Shown: piece after piece, positions 37,897-49,785 of the stretch | Layout: every line of letters begins with the position of its first letter | How positions within the stretch are numbered: the first letter of the stretch is position 1 | Assembly: GCA_030765055.1 (NCBI GenBank) | Contig: CM060953.1 | Location: 25,964,173 to 26,028,172 of the forward strand | DNA length: 64,000 bases | Source of the DNA: Mantis religiosa | Taxonomy: Eukaryota > Arthropoda > Insecta > Mantodea > Mantidae | Direction of reading: 5' to 3' | Made by a program: the position numbers and the translations under genes | Notes under the pieces: generated by a model | Seen by the model: the letters and a program-made list of their open reading frames with translations, nothing else | The model's database searches: none | Told to the model about the DNA's origin: nothing

Positions 37897-38298
37897 TTGC
37901 TCAGGAAGTTTGAAATGTTCAGCGTTAGTGGTCAATTACATATAAAACTCTCATACGAAGATTCATTATATTATCGTCAAAACTTCCAAACTAAGCGACG
38001 TGTTTGTAACCTTGCGTTCTCACCCACTTCCCCAATTGAATCACTTTGGTTTGACATCAGGTTTCAGATATTGCAGCAACTGAGAGAGCCTAACGTCGTA
38101 CGTATGTATATAACTTCTGATGAAGTACAGCGTGGTGGCTTATTGAACTCTCGAGACACTTTCCGAATCGAGTTCGTAGACTTGGCTGAAGTTATAAATG
38201 AATTATTACGGTATCTTCAACACCTACGAGGTCATCCACCTCTTTTGTTGTCAAGAACAATAACAGTATCCATAAGTTTATTTTTGGTTAAAGTTTAA
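37897..38298 (+). CDS. Unrecognised 133-codon frame, doubtful
   Basis: An open frame ending at TAA 38296-38298 with a fairly ordinary amino-acid mix and a polar middle (QILQQLREPNVV, IEFVDLAEVINELLRYLQ). I do not recognise the family. It begins inside AT-rich DNA, has no clear splice acceptor, and ends just before a decayed SINE. It may be a fragment of a transposon protein or a chance frame. Confidence 0.25.
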   Translation: MLRKFEMFSVSGQLHIKLSYEDSLYYRQNFQTKRRVCNLAFSPTSPIESLWFDIRFQILQQLREPNVVRMYITSDEVQRGGLLNSRDTFRIEFVDLAEVINELLRYLQHLRGHPPLLLSRTITVSISLFLVKV

Positions 38299-38329
38299 CG
38301 CTCTTTAATGGTTAGGTTATTCGAACAGT

Positions 38330-38485
38330 GAATGAAATGATGAGAGCTTTGCGTTACCAGACATTCTTCTTTTGGAATAAGCGAAATCCCTGGGAAAAAA
38401 TCTTATCTAGCTAACTCACCCTAACCGAGATTCGAACTCGTGACCTCGTAATGTGAGACAGCTACCTTATCCCCCCAGCAGACAA
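38330..38485 (-). repeat. SINE family 1, strongly decayed
   Basis: On the minus strand it keeps B box gagttcgaatctcggt, gtgagttagctagataag and aatgtctggtaac. Confidence 0.65.
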
Positions 38486-41400
38486 ATGGGCTCAGACTTA
38501 TTGTACAAGGACTTAAAGCTTTTAGTGAGGGTGGGTAATGATGGTATGTTGTTTCTTTATGCTTGTATTTCTAATTCCGTGATTACATATCAAGTCACAG
38601 GTTGAAATTCGTCCTGAAACATCATTTTATTATTTACAAACAAAACACGTGACTTCATAGAAACAACTGTATTAATGATAAATTTGTTATTTTCAAATGC
38701 AACAAAATAAATTGCTATTTCTATTAGTTTTGTAATTGCAATGAAGTCAGAGAGTGCCCACTTTAATTCTGGAGTCTCAAATTATTCAGTACCTTTCCGT
38801 GAAGTCTTGGTCATGGCATTGTCTATCTTCCAGCATTATGCTACACATTCCCAGGTTGAGAAAACAATTTATCAAATTGCCAATCTTCATTGTTTGTTGC
38901 ATAAATTGTATTTACATTAGGTTCTGTACTTAAAGAAAACCAAAATAATTAGTAGTAAAATAGAACAAATCGATTCACTGAACATTACCAGACTGTTAGT
39001 AACTGCTTTTTGAGTATTATAATTATACGATAATTATATCATCATTATTATTAATGTAGTTATTCTGATAACGTGTTTTAGGGTGCAGCACCTCCCCTAT
39101 GCCACTAGCGATTGCTCTCCAGTTTACTTATCAATTCATAATCGGAAGTGGTAAACTGTATAAAAGATAAAAGATAGCAGATTCGTGAAATTAGCTTAAT
39201 ATTCCAGACAAATGTGTAAAATTTCCCTCACGTCTTCATATAAACGTAGTAGGGAGAAGGGAGTAAATTAGATTTATACTGTTGGTAAGTTTATTGCAGT
39301 CCCTCCTACCTCGGTACTTTCCAGTCTGCGGAGGAAACTTTGAAGCGTATCAGTAAAAAGCAAAAAGGACGTCTACAAGCGAAGAGGATTCCTCTCAACA
39401 GAATAGCTCTTTTATAACAAACCTTCATCTCCTTCGGTTCTTTACTCTTGAAGTGCATTTCCTGGCAACTTTCCTGCAGGTCCATAAAATCCAATGGGGA
39501 ACACATCACTTCAGCTTTTGCCTTACAAATACATTGTATCTCTGTCGATTTTCTTGAAATTCTAGTGGAGAAACGTCTCTTTCCATTATGTGGCCAGCTT
39601 TCTTACTCGCGTAAACTGTCTACCTCACGCTCTTTCTCCTCTCTTCGCTTCTTTCTTCTACTTCCATTTCTTTTGTAGTCTTCAAGTGATGTGGCTACCA
39701 TTTGAATACAAAGTTCACGTGTAGCAGCCACATGGCCTTCTCTATTCTGTCTTCTACAAGCTATTTTTTAATCTGAATTTTCGTTCTACATCTTGTTAAT
39801 GGAAATACATCTTCATATTTGCTGTAGTTGTAAGGAGATTGCAGTAGACGAAACGATTTAACATTTTTAAACTAGTTTGTAATATCTTGGCTTTGGAGCT
39901 TCACTCTTTGTTACAAAATCGTGAACAGAAACCAATGGCCAGTTTCTATTTGAAATATGTACGTATTGTAAAATTCAAGGCAATCACAATAATAATCAAA
40001 CCAGAAAACGTTTCTTTTGTCTTTTTTTACATAAGTTGTAGAATTAAGCGATATTTACATTTTGTGTGCTAAGATTCTATCTCTTACTTTGCCAATTACG
40101 GAAAAATCATTCACATTGAATGATAACTGAACTTCTTGCCATTTCCAGAAAATTCAAGATACTAATAATAATTGTAACAATCATTCTAATTTCTTAAACG
40201 TTAGGAATTTTAATAAAAATGATTTCTAGAAACTCGGAAGACTTCAGAAAGAGTTAAAGGATTTGGACATTCCGCCGATGTTTTACATTATTTTGGGTGA
40301 ATATCAGAAGACTGTCATCCATCAGTAATAGCCGGAGCTGTATGTAATTAACATTATAAGCTGTTAAGACATGGTTTTAGCTTAAAAATCTTCTAGATCA
40401 TAGTTAATAGAGAATATGGGTAAGCGAATTAATTCAGTTAAATCGCCATTACAGTTTTAAAGTCTGCCGGTACAAAGTCGCCAGCTAGTATCTTGTAAAA
40501 ATACAAAATAAAAGTAACTTATTTCTAACATACACTTGTTATAAGGTGCGAAAATGACCATAAAACTTCTATTAAACATACTAACCATAGTTAGGAGATT
40601 GGCTGTTTGCTTACTTCCTTTATAAACAATAAAAAAGCTTCAAACAATTACAAGATTTGACCCGGATCAACTGCGTGTCTCAAACAGAACATCCCCTTTA
40701 ACGCAGCTGCATACCTATGTTGTTCAAACCTTTCAGCCCTCAGTACGGGCTCTTTAAATCTCACAATACAATCTCATGTGCGCAACTTCCGCTTTAGCCA
40801 ACACTTGCTAAATAAATATTTGTTTTTCAGTTACGTTGTACAAACTACAAATAATTTTTCCTCTCCAGTGTATTTTCATTAACAGTTATATTCACATTTA
40901 TTTATATAACCACCAAAGTATACTCTCAATTAAATCTCGTTTTTGATTTTCCCGCTAAACAATTAGCTAAAGATAAGACAAAATATTGAAAATAGATCAT
41001 GACCAGTTGAGGAAACCCGACGATCGATAGTGCATAAGAGAAAGGAAAATAAGAAGACAAATTTTCCATCGAATAGAGTTCTTCTACCTTAAGAAAATTA
41101 CTACAAAACGTAATTTTTATGATTATTGATCATAATCTTCAATGTCCATTACCAAACTACGACACCTCACGACGGAATGCACTTGAGCAGACATCTGAAA
41201 CACCCGTTGCCCGCACACAGTGCATTGCGCTTGTTTGTTGTTTTGCTCAACCCATGGTCTGGTTTATTTCGTTTGTATTTCAGCCTTACTATCGAGTTTT
41301 AAACTGTAGTCATTAAGTTACTAGTGTTATCATTTTCCAGTTTGTTTCGTACCTAGACACATAAATGTACGAGTTTTAAAGAGAGGATTAAGGTACTAGT

Positions 41401-41796
41401 GTTATTGGTAATTGCTCAGTTTGCCATACTCTTTCAAAATCTCTACGTATTACCACAAAACATGTTTATAAATAATACATCTGTAGTATTGTTGCAGGAA
41501 AGTCAGAAGGCCTTCACTGAAATGCAATTTTTGAGGACAGGGTAATTAGCAAAGAACTATGTCTTTTACAAACCTAAAATGTAATTGTGTGCCTCTTTTC
41601 GAAGGGAAAACTCGAAGGATAAAGTGTATGCAACAAATCCCCATAGATTCAAATAACTATAATAATACTTCAGGCAAGAAATTCACTCAATTTCGATAAA
41701 GAACTCTCGAGTGAGTGCAAGTTGCTGGACTACATGCCAAAAATATGTGGATAGAGGAGGACAAAATTTCCAACATCGCTTATTTTATGTGCTGAA
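38486..41796. other. AT-rich non-coding stretch
   Basis: Short chance frames only. No gene, RNA gene or repeat recognised. Confidence 0.4.
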
Positions 41797-41840
41797 TAAT
41801 GATGGTGATGGTGATGGTGATAGCGGTGGCGTTGATAATG
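41797..41840. repeat. (GATGGT)n-like microsatellite
   Basis: An imperfect run of gatggt/gatgat units. Confidence 0.8.
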
Positions 41841-42599
41841 ATGATTAAGCACAATATACGTTGAAAGAAATTCCAGAATAAATCTCATGTACAGCTGTGC
41901 ATACAATTTCATTAGGAGTATTTGTGAGAGGAGAAAAAAAGTTCTTGTAGGTAATCAATTAAATTCACATTTTAAATTATGTGTAATAAAATAAATCAAA
42001 TAGTTCTTGTTTAAATTCTATAAATTACACAACCGCTGCTCAAGTTAATTATATTGGACTAATATGCTTAACAAAAAGTAATGTTAATTGAATCAAACGT
42101 TTTGCTTTATCTTAATAATAAATACGATAACTGCACTTTAAACTGCGTTGTTTTAACGAGATACAAATTAGGTAAACCAGCTTAAACTCAGAAATGGTAA
42201 AATTTTTGAGCGGAAAACTAAAATTAATCGAGAATATCTTAATATAAATACATAATACAAAATCTCAAATTGTACAATAAAAATAAAAATAAAGAAAGTT
42301 TTCTTAACAGTAATCACGAAGCACTTTCATTCATTGCTTCCTAAGGCTGCTGAGTTCTAACCGGTAATCCCCTCCCTTTTTTGTCTTTAGGAAAAACCCA
42401 TATGGCCATCGAAGGGTGGTAATTTCTGTCAGGTAATGTATAAAACATGTCTTCACTTGTACCGCCCGACTTCAACCAAACTCAGGATATACACAGGGCA
42501 CAGTGAGGCACCAACTTTACTGAAACATACAGCTTTTTCTCAGCAATTCTTCTAACTCCGCATTTAATTCCGCATTCTAATTCCACACATAATTCTAAT

Positions 42600-42712
42600 T
42601 TTTAAATTCCGCAGCCCCGGTCCCCAGGTGTGGGATCGATCCCGGGCACATACCAGGACGCAGGGAACCAAAGCACACGCTCTAGCCCACGTGGCAGAGT
42701 GTAATGTTTTAG
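42600..42712 (-). repeat. tRNA-derived SINE head
   Basis: On the minus strand it has cgtgggctagagcgtg (A-box region) and B-box-like gggatcgatcccac, then ggggaccggggctgcgg. It abuts the mariner remnant. Confidence 0.5.
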
Positions 42713-42719
42713 GCTTTCA

Positions 42720-43413
42720 TAAGATCTATACCAGATGAGTGCCGCGTTTGTTGACTCCTGATCAAAATTTACACAAAAAGACTGTTTCTGTTAGAATTTT
42801 GGAGCTCTATCGTAAAACTCTAGTGAATTTTGAGACGGCTTATTACCATCACTACACTCCAGAAAGTTAATCACAGTGAAAACAGTGGATTGCGTCAGGT
42901 GAACCAACTCCAAAAAAGGCAAAGTCAATTTTGTCAGCTAACAAGGTTATTGCGAGTGTTTTTGGAATGTACAGGAAATTATTTTTATTGATTACTTGGA
43001 AAAGGGTAAAAAGTATCACTGATGATTACTAGGCAAACTTACTGCAACATTTGAGTGATATGGTGAAAATAAAAGGACTTCATTTGGCAAAGAAAAAAAT
43101 CTTGTTTGTTCATGACAATGCTCCGGCTCATTGTTCATTCATTGCAATGGGAAAAATTGTGTGAATTAAAGTTAGAATTACTTGAACATTCTCCCTATTC
43201 GCCAGATCTAGCACCAAGTGACTATCACCTGTTCCCGAACTTCAAAACTTTTCTTGGAGGACAAGCTTTTACAGCAACGAGGAGGTCATTGATGTGGTAA
43301 AATAGCTATTTTGAGGACCATGAATACCGATATGACAAATGTATTAGCCTTTTCTGGACATTATTTTGATATATATATTTGCGAGGGCCGGGATTTATCA
43401 GCTGACCCTCGTA
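42720..43413 (+). pseudogene. Mariner transposase remnant with 3' terminal inverted repeat
   Basis: In several frames it reads EPTPKKAKS, SANKVIASVFGM, then FVHDNAPAHCSF (second catalytic Asp) and, after a frameshift, LLEHSPYSPDLAPSDYHLFP (third catalytic Asp region of the DD34D type), then a NEEVIDVV trace. This is the middle and C-terminal part of a mariner transposase, whose role is cut-and-paste transposition at TA sites. The end (about 43395-43413, atcagctgaccctcgta) looks like a mariner inverted repeat. The 5' inverted repeat and DNA-binding domain are missing, and many stops and shifts make it dead. Confidence 0.8.
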
Positions 43414-43449
43414 TAAGGAATAATTCAGCACCTAAACATCACTCGGAAA

Positions 43450-43575
43450 TATCTGTAGATAGCGTAGCGTGATGTGTCTGCCTCACGTTCTATAGATCCC
43501 GAGTTTGAATCTCGCTGAGAGTGGGCTATGTGAATTAAGTGGTTTTATCGTTTTTCTTTCCTTATCCTAGACAGT
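43450..43575 (+). repeat. SINE family 1, strongly decayed
   Basis: It keeps gtgtctgcctcacgttc, a B box (gagtttgaatctcgc) and tttccttatcctaga. Confidence 0.6.
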
Positions 43576-44380
43576 GGCATGACATTAATGTTGCCTCTGT
43601 TGCCGTCGGCAACACCTAATAAATTGAAGGAAGTGTATTCAACTTTTACACTATTTTCTGTCAAAGAATAATGGAAAATTCAAGCGATTTCACTTTCAGA
43701 TTCCAATTTGGCTGATTTGTGACCGATCCCCAGGGATCGGTCGGTGATAGTTGCCCCGGGGCTGGTCATCTAACATCCTACAGTCCTAAATAGCTCGTTG
43801 TTTTACCAATGGCGCTCACCGGCAAACTGGAAGCGTGTAGATTTGTGTGGGAGTCAGTGACCTTGCGAGGCAACCGAGGCTTTAGTTATTTGTTTATGGA
43901 ACGATTGTTGCCAGTGCAGCGAAACGGCAAACTTTGAGTTTTAGTGTTAATTTTTCGCGTGTAACAGCAATATGGTGAATGATTTCATGTTAAAAGTACA
44001 ATAAGAAGAACGGCAAAAGTGACTGTTTGTGTGACCGAAATCTTTTAAATCGGTCCTTGAGTTCGCGTTCTTTTGGTGAAAAATGTCACTAATTTCAACA
44101 GGAAGGCCAACTCTGGATCTTAATTTAAAAACTAAATCACGTGATCACACATTTAAATTTGATCATTTCTGTCACCACTGCATCAGCAGAACGATCTTTT
44201 TCAGCGCTCCGCAGAAGTCACACTCTAAGAAACATTCAAGATAAGAGTCATCTCTGTCCTTGTTATAAGTAGAAGCTTACTCCAAACTTGGCGAAATTGT
44301 AAAGATATTTTAAATAAGGCATGTTGCTATAATTTTTATTTGTATATCTGTGTTTTTTATGTTATGCAACAACCTATGTA

Positions 44381-44728
44381 ATATATACAAATATAATAAT
44401 GTGTAACATAAAAACTTCACTTATAAGAAATGAAATTTTTCTTATAAATTGATCAGGATCGCGATTTCGTGATTTTTTTACATCCTCAGCCAGAAATCAT
44501 AAACAACCTTGTTGTCAACGTTACAATCGTTATATATTTGGTAGTACTGACAAAAACATAATCACATCTAGCGATTTTAACATTGAAAACGAGGTTGTTT
44601 ATGATTTCTGGCTGAGGATGTGAAAAAAATTACGAAATAGCTATCCTGATCAATTTATAAGAAAACTTTAATCATTTCTTATAAGATAAGTGAAGTTTTT
44701 ATGTTACAAATTATTATATTTGTATATA
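44381..44728. mobile_element. Inverted pair of Penelope-like element 3' ends (foldback)
   Basis: The arms 44381-44523 and 44588-44728 are reverse complements with few mismatches. Each matches the PLE 3' UTR at 58474-58650 (ataagtgaagttttta, gctgaggatgtg, tacaaatataata). The 64-bp spacer includes the gctagatgt region next to the coding end. Outward homology to 27220 continues past the right arm (actgttaatagctt). Confidence 0.75.
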
Positions 44729-44886
44729 TTTGTTTGCTTCACTGTTAATAGCTTCATATTTTACGTATTTATGAACATATATATGTAATAGCTATTAAGT
44801 TGGAAAACCTCGGAATTAACAACTGTCAGTCACCAGATTAAGTCTGAAGCGACGAACAACACTTATGAATCATCCACGCCACGCCC

Positions 44887-44988
44887 CTGATCCTGAAAGA
44901 TGAATATCGGGTAACTCTAAGCTCTATGGACTCTGGGCTCATTTGAGCATCATTTCATTCATCGTTGGAGGACGTAAATTAAAAATAA
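44887..44988 (+). repeat. SINE family 1, 5'-truncated
   Basis: Keeps cctgatcctgaaagatgaat, taactctaagctctatgg, catcattt and ggaggacgtaaatta followed by A-rich sequence. Confidence 0.8.
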
Positions 44989-45627
44989 AGGTCCTTTTCG
45001 TTATAAAAATGAAGTTATTTACAATGGCTGAAAATTAGTGTACCTATTGTTGTCAGGGGCGGCTCGTCCTTACGTGCTGCAGTGTTGCAGCACCCTCTTT
45101 TCTGTTGTATAAATGACACTATAGAAATTTTAAAATACTATGTAAATAACAATGCATTATTGTAAGTATAAGAAATCGAGTACGACCAATAATTAACTCT
45201 TGATGCGTGGAAAACACCTGCGTTAACTAATGAAACGCATCCGTGACGTCAACGTGCTGAGAACCAGGAAGCTCAGTAATCAGTTATTGCGCATGCGTAC
45301 AACCTTCCCCTCTTGCCTCCTTGATGTCCTAAGTTCCCTAGATTTTCGCACAAATGCGTGCTGTATCTGGGTGTTGCGCGGTGATCATTTGCTGCACGGT
45401 GAAGCAGGGCCACCAACACTCGCAGTTTTAGCTGTAGAACTTGAATATACATTGAAAATCATTTAACAATCTATCAATGCTTTATATTTTAGTTCTAGAA
45501 ACTAATTTAATTCTTCTTACGTAAACAGGATATTAAATTGCAGGGCAGATTGTTTGTGATGCACCTATCATGTTGGCATTCCCGCGACCATAACGAGAAT
45601 CCCCCATAACAAGTGCAGGTGGTTCTT

Positions 45628-45673
45628 TTTTTTAATTTACGTCCTCCAACGTTAAGTCATATCGGACGAAGCA
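45628..45673 (-). repeat. SINE family 1 tail only, inserted in the hAT element
   Basis: The last 37 bp of the SINE (cgtccgatatgacttaac on the minus strand) plus a poly(A) tail, bordered by gtggttc on both sides (45621-45627 and 45676-45682). This is a typical severely 5'-truncated insertion with a short target duplication. Confidence 0.75.
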
Positions 45674-45818
45674 TGTGGTTCGCATTGTATCCAAGTATTT
45701 CTTTGTGTAACGTTATTTAGTGGCTGATATCAGTTTATTTTGTTTGTGAGTGTGAAACATGTTATAAATTAATTTTATTGGATGTACAAGTAACGTACAC
45801 TTTAACCAATGCATAACG

Positions 45819-45983
45819 AACACGGTTAATGAACTTCAGAGAACTCTCTTTTCAAGGCGGGCATTAGAAGATAGGGTTGGTATAAAAATAGTAGGGCAAC
45901 CAATACGCGATCTAAAAATTGAGCAAAAAGCGAAAGGTAGTAGAAATTCTGTTTATATCATGAAGAAAAACATGGGCGCATGA
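45819..45983 (+). pseudogene. hAT (ZMYM1-like) transposase N-terminal remnant
   Basis: 55 codons without a stop, with core SRRALEDRVGIKIVGQP and DLKIEQKAKGS. This resembles the segment preceding the TTF-type zinc finger in ZMYM1-like hAT transposases (lxxKlxikxlGrPxPdLxIxqxxk). No zinc finger or DDE region follows. The call leans on the surrounding hAT ends. Confidence 0.45.
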
Positions 45984-46430
45984 ACTTCATTTTTCGAAAC
46001 TAGGTGAGTTGCGTGTACTTTTTTCTGCAGCACGCTGTTATTTTTGGCACGAGCCGCCACTGTTTGTTGTCCTCTATGACTTAGGATTTCACATTTATTT
46101 ATGAAAATCAAATATTTATCGTACTTGCTTTTACGTACGCCTCAAATTACTTGTCCTATTCTTCCGCACTTCAAACGCGGGCGCGCTGAACAGGGCCACA
46201 CTCTAGATGTCGGAATATCGTATCCCATTATTGCGTAGTGGCGTGAATGTATTTATTCACACAAATATTCAACTATACATCGGCGTAGCGAAACTATGTG
46301 ACATTTAAAATATGGCGGACTTGTTTCACGACTGATGGCCAGTTGACGTAGCATATCGCCTACCTGCCTCTCGCCGCACGGCAGTTTTTGTGATCAATGG
46401 ATTCTGTGTATATGACGCTCAGTAACAGTC

Positions 46431-46502
46431 GGGGATGTAGCTCAGTGGTAGAGCGCTCGCTTCGCATGTGAGAAGTCCCGGGTTCAAACCCCGGCATCTC
46501 CA
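46431..46502 (+). tRNA. tRNA-Ala(CGC): tRNA-Ala (anticodon CGC)
   Basis: A 72-nt cloverleaf with every stem paired: acceptor GGGGATG/CATCTCC containing the G3-U70 wobble pair that marks alanine tRNAs, D stem GCTC/GAGC, anticodon stem CTCGC/GTGAG with loop TTCGCAT (anticodon CGC at 46463-46465), and T stem CCGGG/CCCGG with loop TTCAAAC. The discriminator is A. The A box (tagctcagtgg) and B box (ggttcaaaccc) match the pol III consensus. A T run (attttatt) follows within about 10 bp as terminator. There is no intron. It decodes GCG. Unlike the tRNA-like SINE heads here, it has no SINE body after it. Confidence 0.95.
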
Positions 46503-46506
46503 CGTA

Positions 46507-46512
46507 CATTTT
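46507..46512 (+). terminator. Pol III terminator of tRNA-Ala
   Basis: TTTT a few bases after the discriminator base of the tRNA. Confidence 0.7.
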
Positions 46513-46731
46513 ATTAAGCTTAGAATGCCTTCCCTTGTTATGACAAAAACGCTAATTATAAAATCAGCCCCGAATTTGTTACTACGTAGCATAAAAGTAA
46601 CAGCTTCAGTAATTGACTTGCGAGTGGATAATTTTAGCATAGCATTATTAACCAGTTTATATGTTAGCTTTCCATTACCGAAATAGGTTACAGGAACAAC
46701 TTCCTCCACATCATAATCAAATTTGTAGCTC

Positions 46732-46806
46732 TTAATTTATGACTGATTTTTCTTTTTTAATTTATGACTGATTTTTCTTTTTTAATTTATGACTTATTTT
46801 TCTTTC
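46732..46806. repeat. Three-copy tandem repeat, about 25-bp unit
   Basis: ttaatttatgactga followed by tttttctttt is repeated three times, the last copy with tgactta. Confidence 0.9.
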
Positions 46807-46944
46807 AATATAGGAGCTGAACAAAATCCTTTTTGTAAGCAAACAATTCAATTTATTTCTACAAATGTGTTTCCTTTAATGAATAAACAAGATGTATCTC
46901 GTTAATGTTGCTTATGGAGCTTTAGTCTTTTTCCCCTTTACCCA

Positions 46945-47075
46945 CCGTTGTGGTGACTTACTGTTTAAGTGCTTGAGTCCCAGGCTTCATCCTTAAACAC
47001 TTATTATTTAAGTTAATCGATGGAAATTAATAATTTCTTCACACTACCCGAGTATAGGCTAAGGCTTTGGATGGG
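46945..47075 (-). repeat. Dispersed repeat, second copy of 9165-9300
   Basis: Shares gttgtggtgacttact, gagtcccaggctt and cttcacactacccgag.ataggctaag with 9165-9300. Confidence 0.65.
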
Positions 47076-49628
47076 TTTTGCTTATTCTTATATTTAATAA
47101 GTAAATAATGAATACATCCTTTGACGGCACTTCATGTCATTCGAAATACACATTAAAAGAAATGACTATATTATACTCTTCCGTGTAGATACAATGGCAA
47201 TAGAATACAGGAGGCTTAAGCAATAGTCAAATCTTTTAAGAACTTGTCGTTATGTGATGTCTTAAAATTCTTTTGTATGACCAACAGAAAAGAAAGTAAG
47301 AAAACTATGATTGACCAATTTGTAAAAGGTGTAACTATTGAAAAATTTGAACCATTAACATGGAATATCTCGGAAATGGTTAACTTTACAAAAATGTCTG
47401 ACACTTATCCAAAACTCATCCAGAATGATGAATTAGAAGCTATTATTAGAAAATATAAGGAACGCATTTTATTTGTTATATCTTAATGATGTAGGTGCTG
47501 TTTTAATACAAATATTTAAAGTATTTTTTGAGAAAATAAACATCAAGAAAACTTTCCAAGTGTAATTAGAGGTCACAGCTTAATTAGCAAGTTTGATATT
47601 TAACTTACTGTTCACAGATACGCGGGCGGACCTTTGTCTAAGAATGCTATTTATGAATTTAGGAAGTAACAAAACCTGTAGTTCTGGTAAAACCTACAAA
47701 TTCAGTTTTTCGATAGAAGATATTTACAACGCAAGCTCCTTTAGAGGTACGAGAATCTATAAGCTTAGGGTGTGCCTAAATTCCATACATAGTTTACTGA
47801 AAAAAGTGGTTTTTTTTATGTAGTTCTCCGGCTAATACAGAATTGCCCACTTCAGAATGTTAAATTATACTAACATTAACAATTTTTCTAAAACAATTTT
47901 CGAAATTTTCACAGTTCATTTTTGTCCATTTTGTCTCCCATTATACTAAATTTCTAGAACTTTCGTCGGTCCCCACGACCAGTGTTGCTCAGTAATAGCC
48001 GCGCGTTGTACTGTTGGAAAATAAAGTAATGCTACATTTAGTTTGCCCGTCATATGTATAAGGAAGGATTACTGATCACTAAAGCCAGGAGGAAGGAAAC
48101 AAGGGCAGGAAAATAGCAGATAACAAATCACCTCCATCCATCCTACATTCTCTGGCGTCTGCATACAACACGCAGACCTGTCAGTGATCCTTGTTTATCA
48201 TTCTTTGTAGTGCTAAAGTTTGAAGCCAACAAAATTTCCCAAGCATTCCTGTCTGCTAATTACCTTTTATTATACCTATTATACACCCGATTTAACATGA
48301 ATACTCCAACCCATTCGGTTATTACCATTGATTTAATATATTGTTACAACGGTGCGAAGCTTCCTACTGAGTGGGGGAACCGTAGGAGGTTACGACTAAG
48401 GTTTGCATTCGGGAGATCCCGGGTTCAATATCCGTTGAATGTTCCACCCTAACTGTGGGTTTTCTGGGTCAGTTACTGTAGATTATGTATGTACTATTAC
48501 GAGTCTTGCTGTTTCTCGTTTTACTCCATTTCCTTTCATCTTTGGAACAATCGTCAGTGGCTGTGGTGTGACTCACAGAAAGTACAGTTTCTTTCCCTTC
48601 TGACCACAGTATTTGCTACCTTTCACTCTAGGATACTCCAGATTCGTTAGGTTCATGAGGTGCCAATTGTGCTGCTTGAGAAATAGCGACCGCTGGGAAG
48701 GAGAGGGGCGTTGACCATTTTCCACCCTCCAGTTGTTACTTTGAACAATATTCTGTCACTTATGCTGGAGTCCAGGGAGAACTGGCATGTTATATCAGCA
48801 ATGATTACTTCAATCCTCAAGCCGAAGGAGCAGGACGAACGGGGAGAGTAAACCGGTCGCTCCTTACACTTCTACCACAGCATCAGGACCTTAGTTGCTA
48901 TATACCTCCCATTGGTATATTATTACGTCAACCACCTTTCGCCTTTCTTCTTGAAGAAATACTTATTGGTGGTTCAGGAAGAAGTGTCTTGTGGTTAGCA
49001 GCCCTTTTTTTTTAAGTTGGTAAGAATCCAACTCGCAAAGATCGGCGTCTTTTGAAGATTTTTCCCTTGCCTTAAAAAACAACCCACACACAAACTCCAG
49101 TACTCCTGTGGGAGGGATCAGCGGCCAGGCTGTTGGCTTTTGCCCCAAAACGGTCGTTGTGCCGTGGTTGGTTAATAAAAACTTATCTTTCGCTGCTTCA
49201 TAATTATGCTGTAATCATCTTCACTGGTAGGATATTGTGACTAATTATATACAGACGGAAAATGGTTAACAGTAGAAAACAACTGATATTTAAATCAACT
49301 GAGAAGTTTAGTTTTCCTAGTGGTGGCGCAATGTATGCGTTTCCCAAAGAGGTTATTTTGTTTACCTACTTGGGAGCGTGGAATATTGTCCCATTGTATA
49401 CGTTAAAATGCATTGTGTTATGTTAACATTATGAGTTATTAAATAAATTAAATAGAAAGTTTTACTATTAAAAATACTATAACTATATAAATATTACTTC
49501 GTCATCCTGACAGAGTGTTCTTCTATACCAAAGGGTACTTATTCGCTAAGTAACATTTCCAGAACTTGGAAGATTGTTGGGGACAGATTAAGCAAGCCAA
49601 AACTTCACGTATGGCAGGCACGTTGGCC
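47076..49628. other. Non-coding stretch with an unassigned frame and SINE-like patches
   Basis: At 47244-47486 an 80-codon frame (core FEPLTWNISEMVNFTKMSDT) is not recognised. At about 48350-48470 there is a tRNA-like patch with B box gggttcaatatccg. 48960-49160 looks repeat-like. No confident gene. Confidence 0.35.
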
Positions 49629-49785
49629 ATAGTAGCTCAATTGGATAGAGCGACTGGACGGAGACCAGAAGATCCGTGGTTCAAATCCCGGCTATGGTAC
49701 TGACATTTTCAATTTGAATCTACCTTTCCATACTTTAGCCTACGCACGGCCAGTGTGAAAGAACAATTAACTCCCATTCATCTTT
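49629..49785 (+). repeat. SINE family 2, most complete copy
   Basis: Head ttggccatagtagctcaat, A box tagctcaattgg, B box ggttcaaatcccgg, closing ctatggta, then a tail with actttagcctacgcacgg and ccagtgtgaaagaacaatt. It folds like a tRNA, but the base before the would-be anticodon is C rather than the universal U33, so it should not work as a tRNA. Confidence 0.75.

Larger units (their letters stand above)
45054..46062 (+). mobile_element. Non-autonomous hAT-type transposon, about 1.0 kb
   Basis: Terminal inverted repeats CAGGGGCGGCTCGTCC (45054) and its near reverse complement GGCACGAGCCGCCACTG (ending 46062) are flanked by 8-bp near-duplicates, attgttgt and tttgttgt (7 of 8 match). An 8-bp duplication and CAG ends are typical of hAT elements. 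A coding remnant at 45819-45983 and a SINE tail at 45628-45673 lie inside. Confidence 0.8.

Noticed and set aside
46419..46709. 96-codon minus frame
   Set aside because: It covers the tRNA-Ala gene antisense.
49629..49705. Possible functional tRNA
   Set aside because: The anticodon loop lacks U33, relatives occur in many degraded copies here, and a SINE tail follows.
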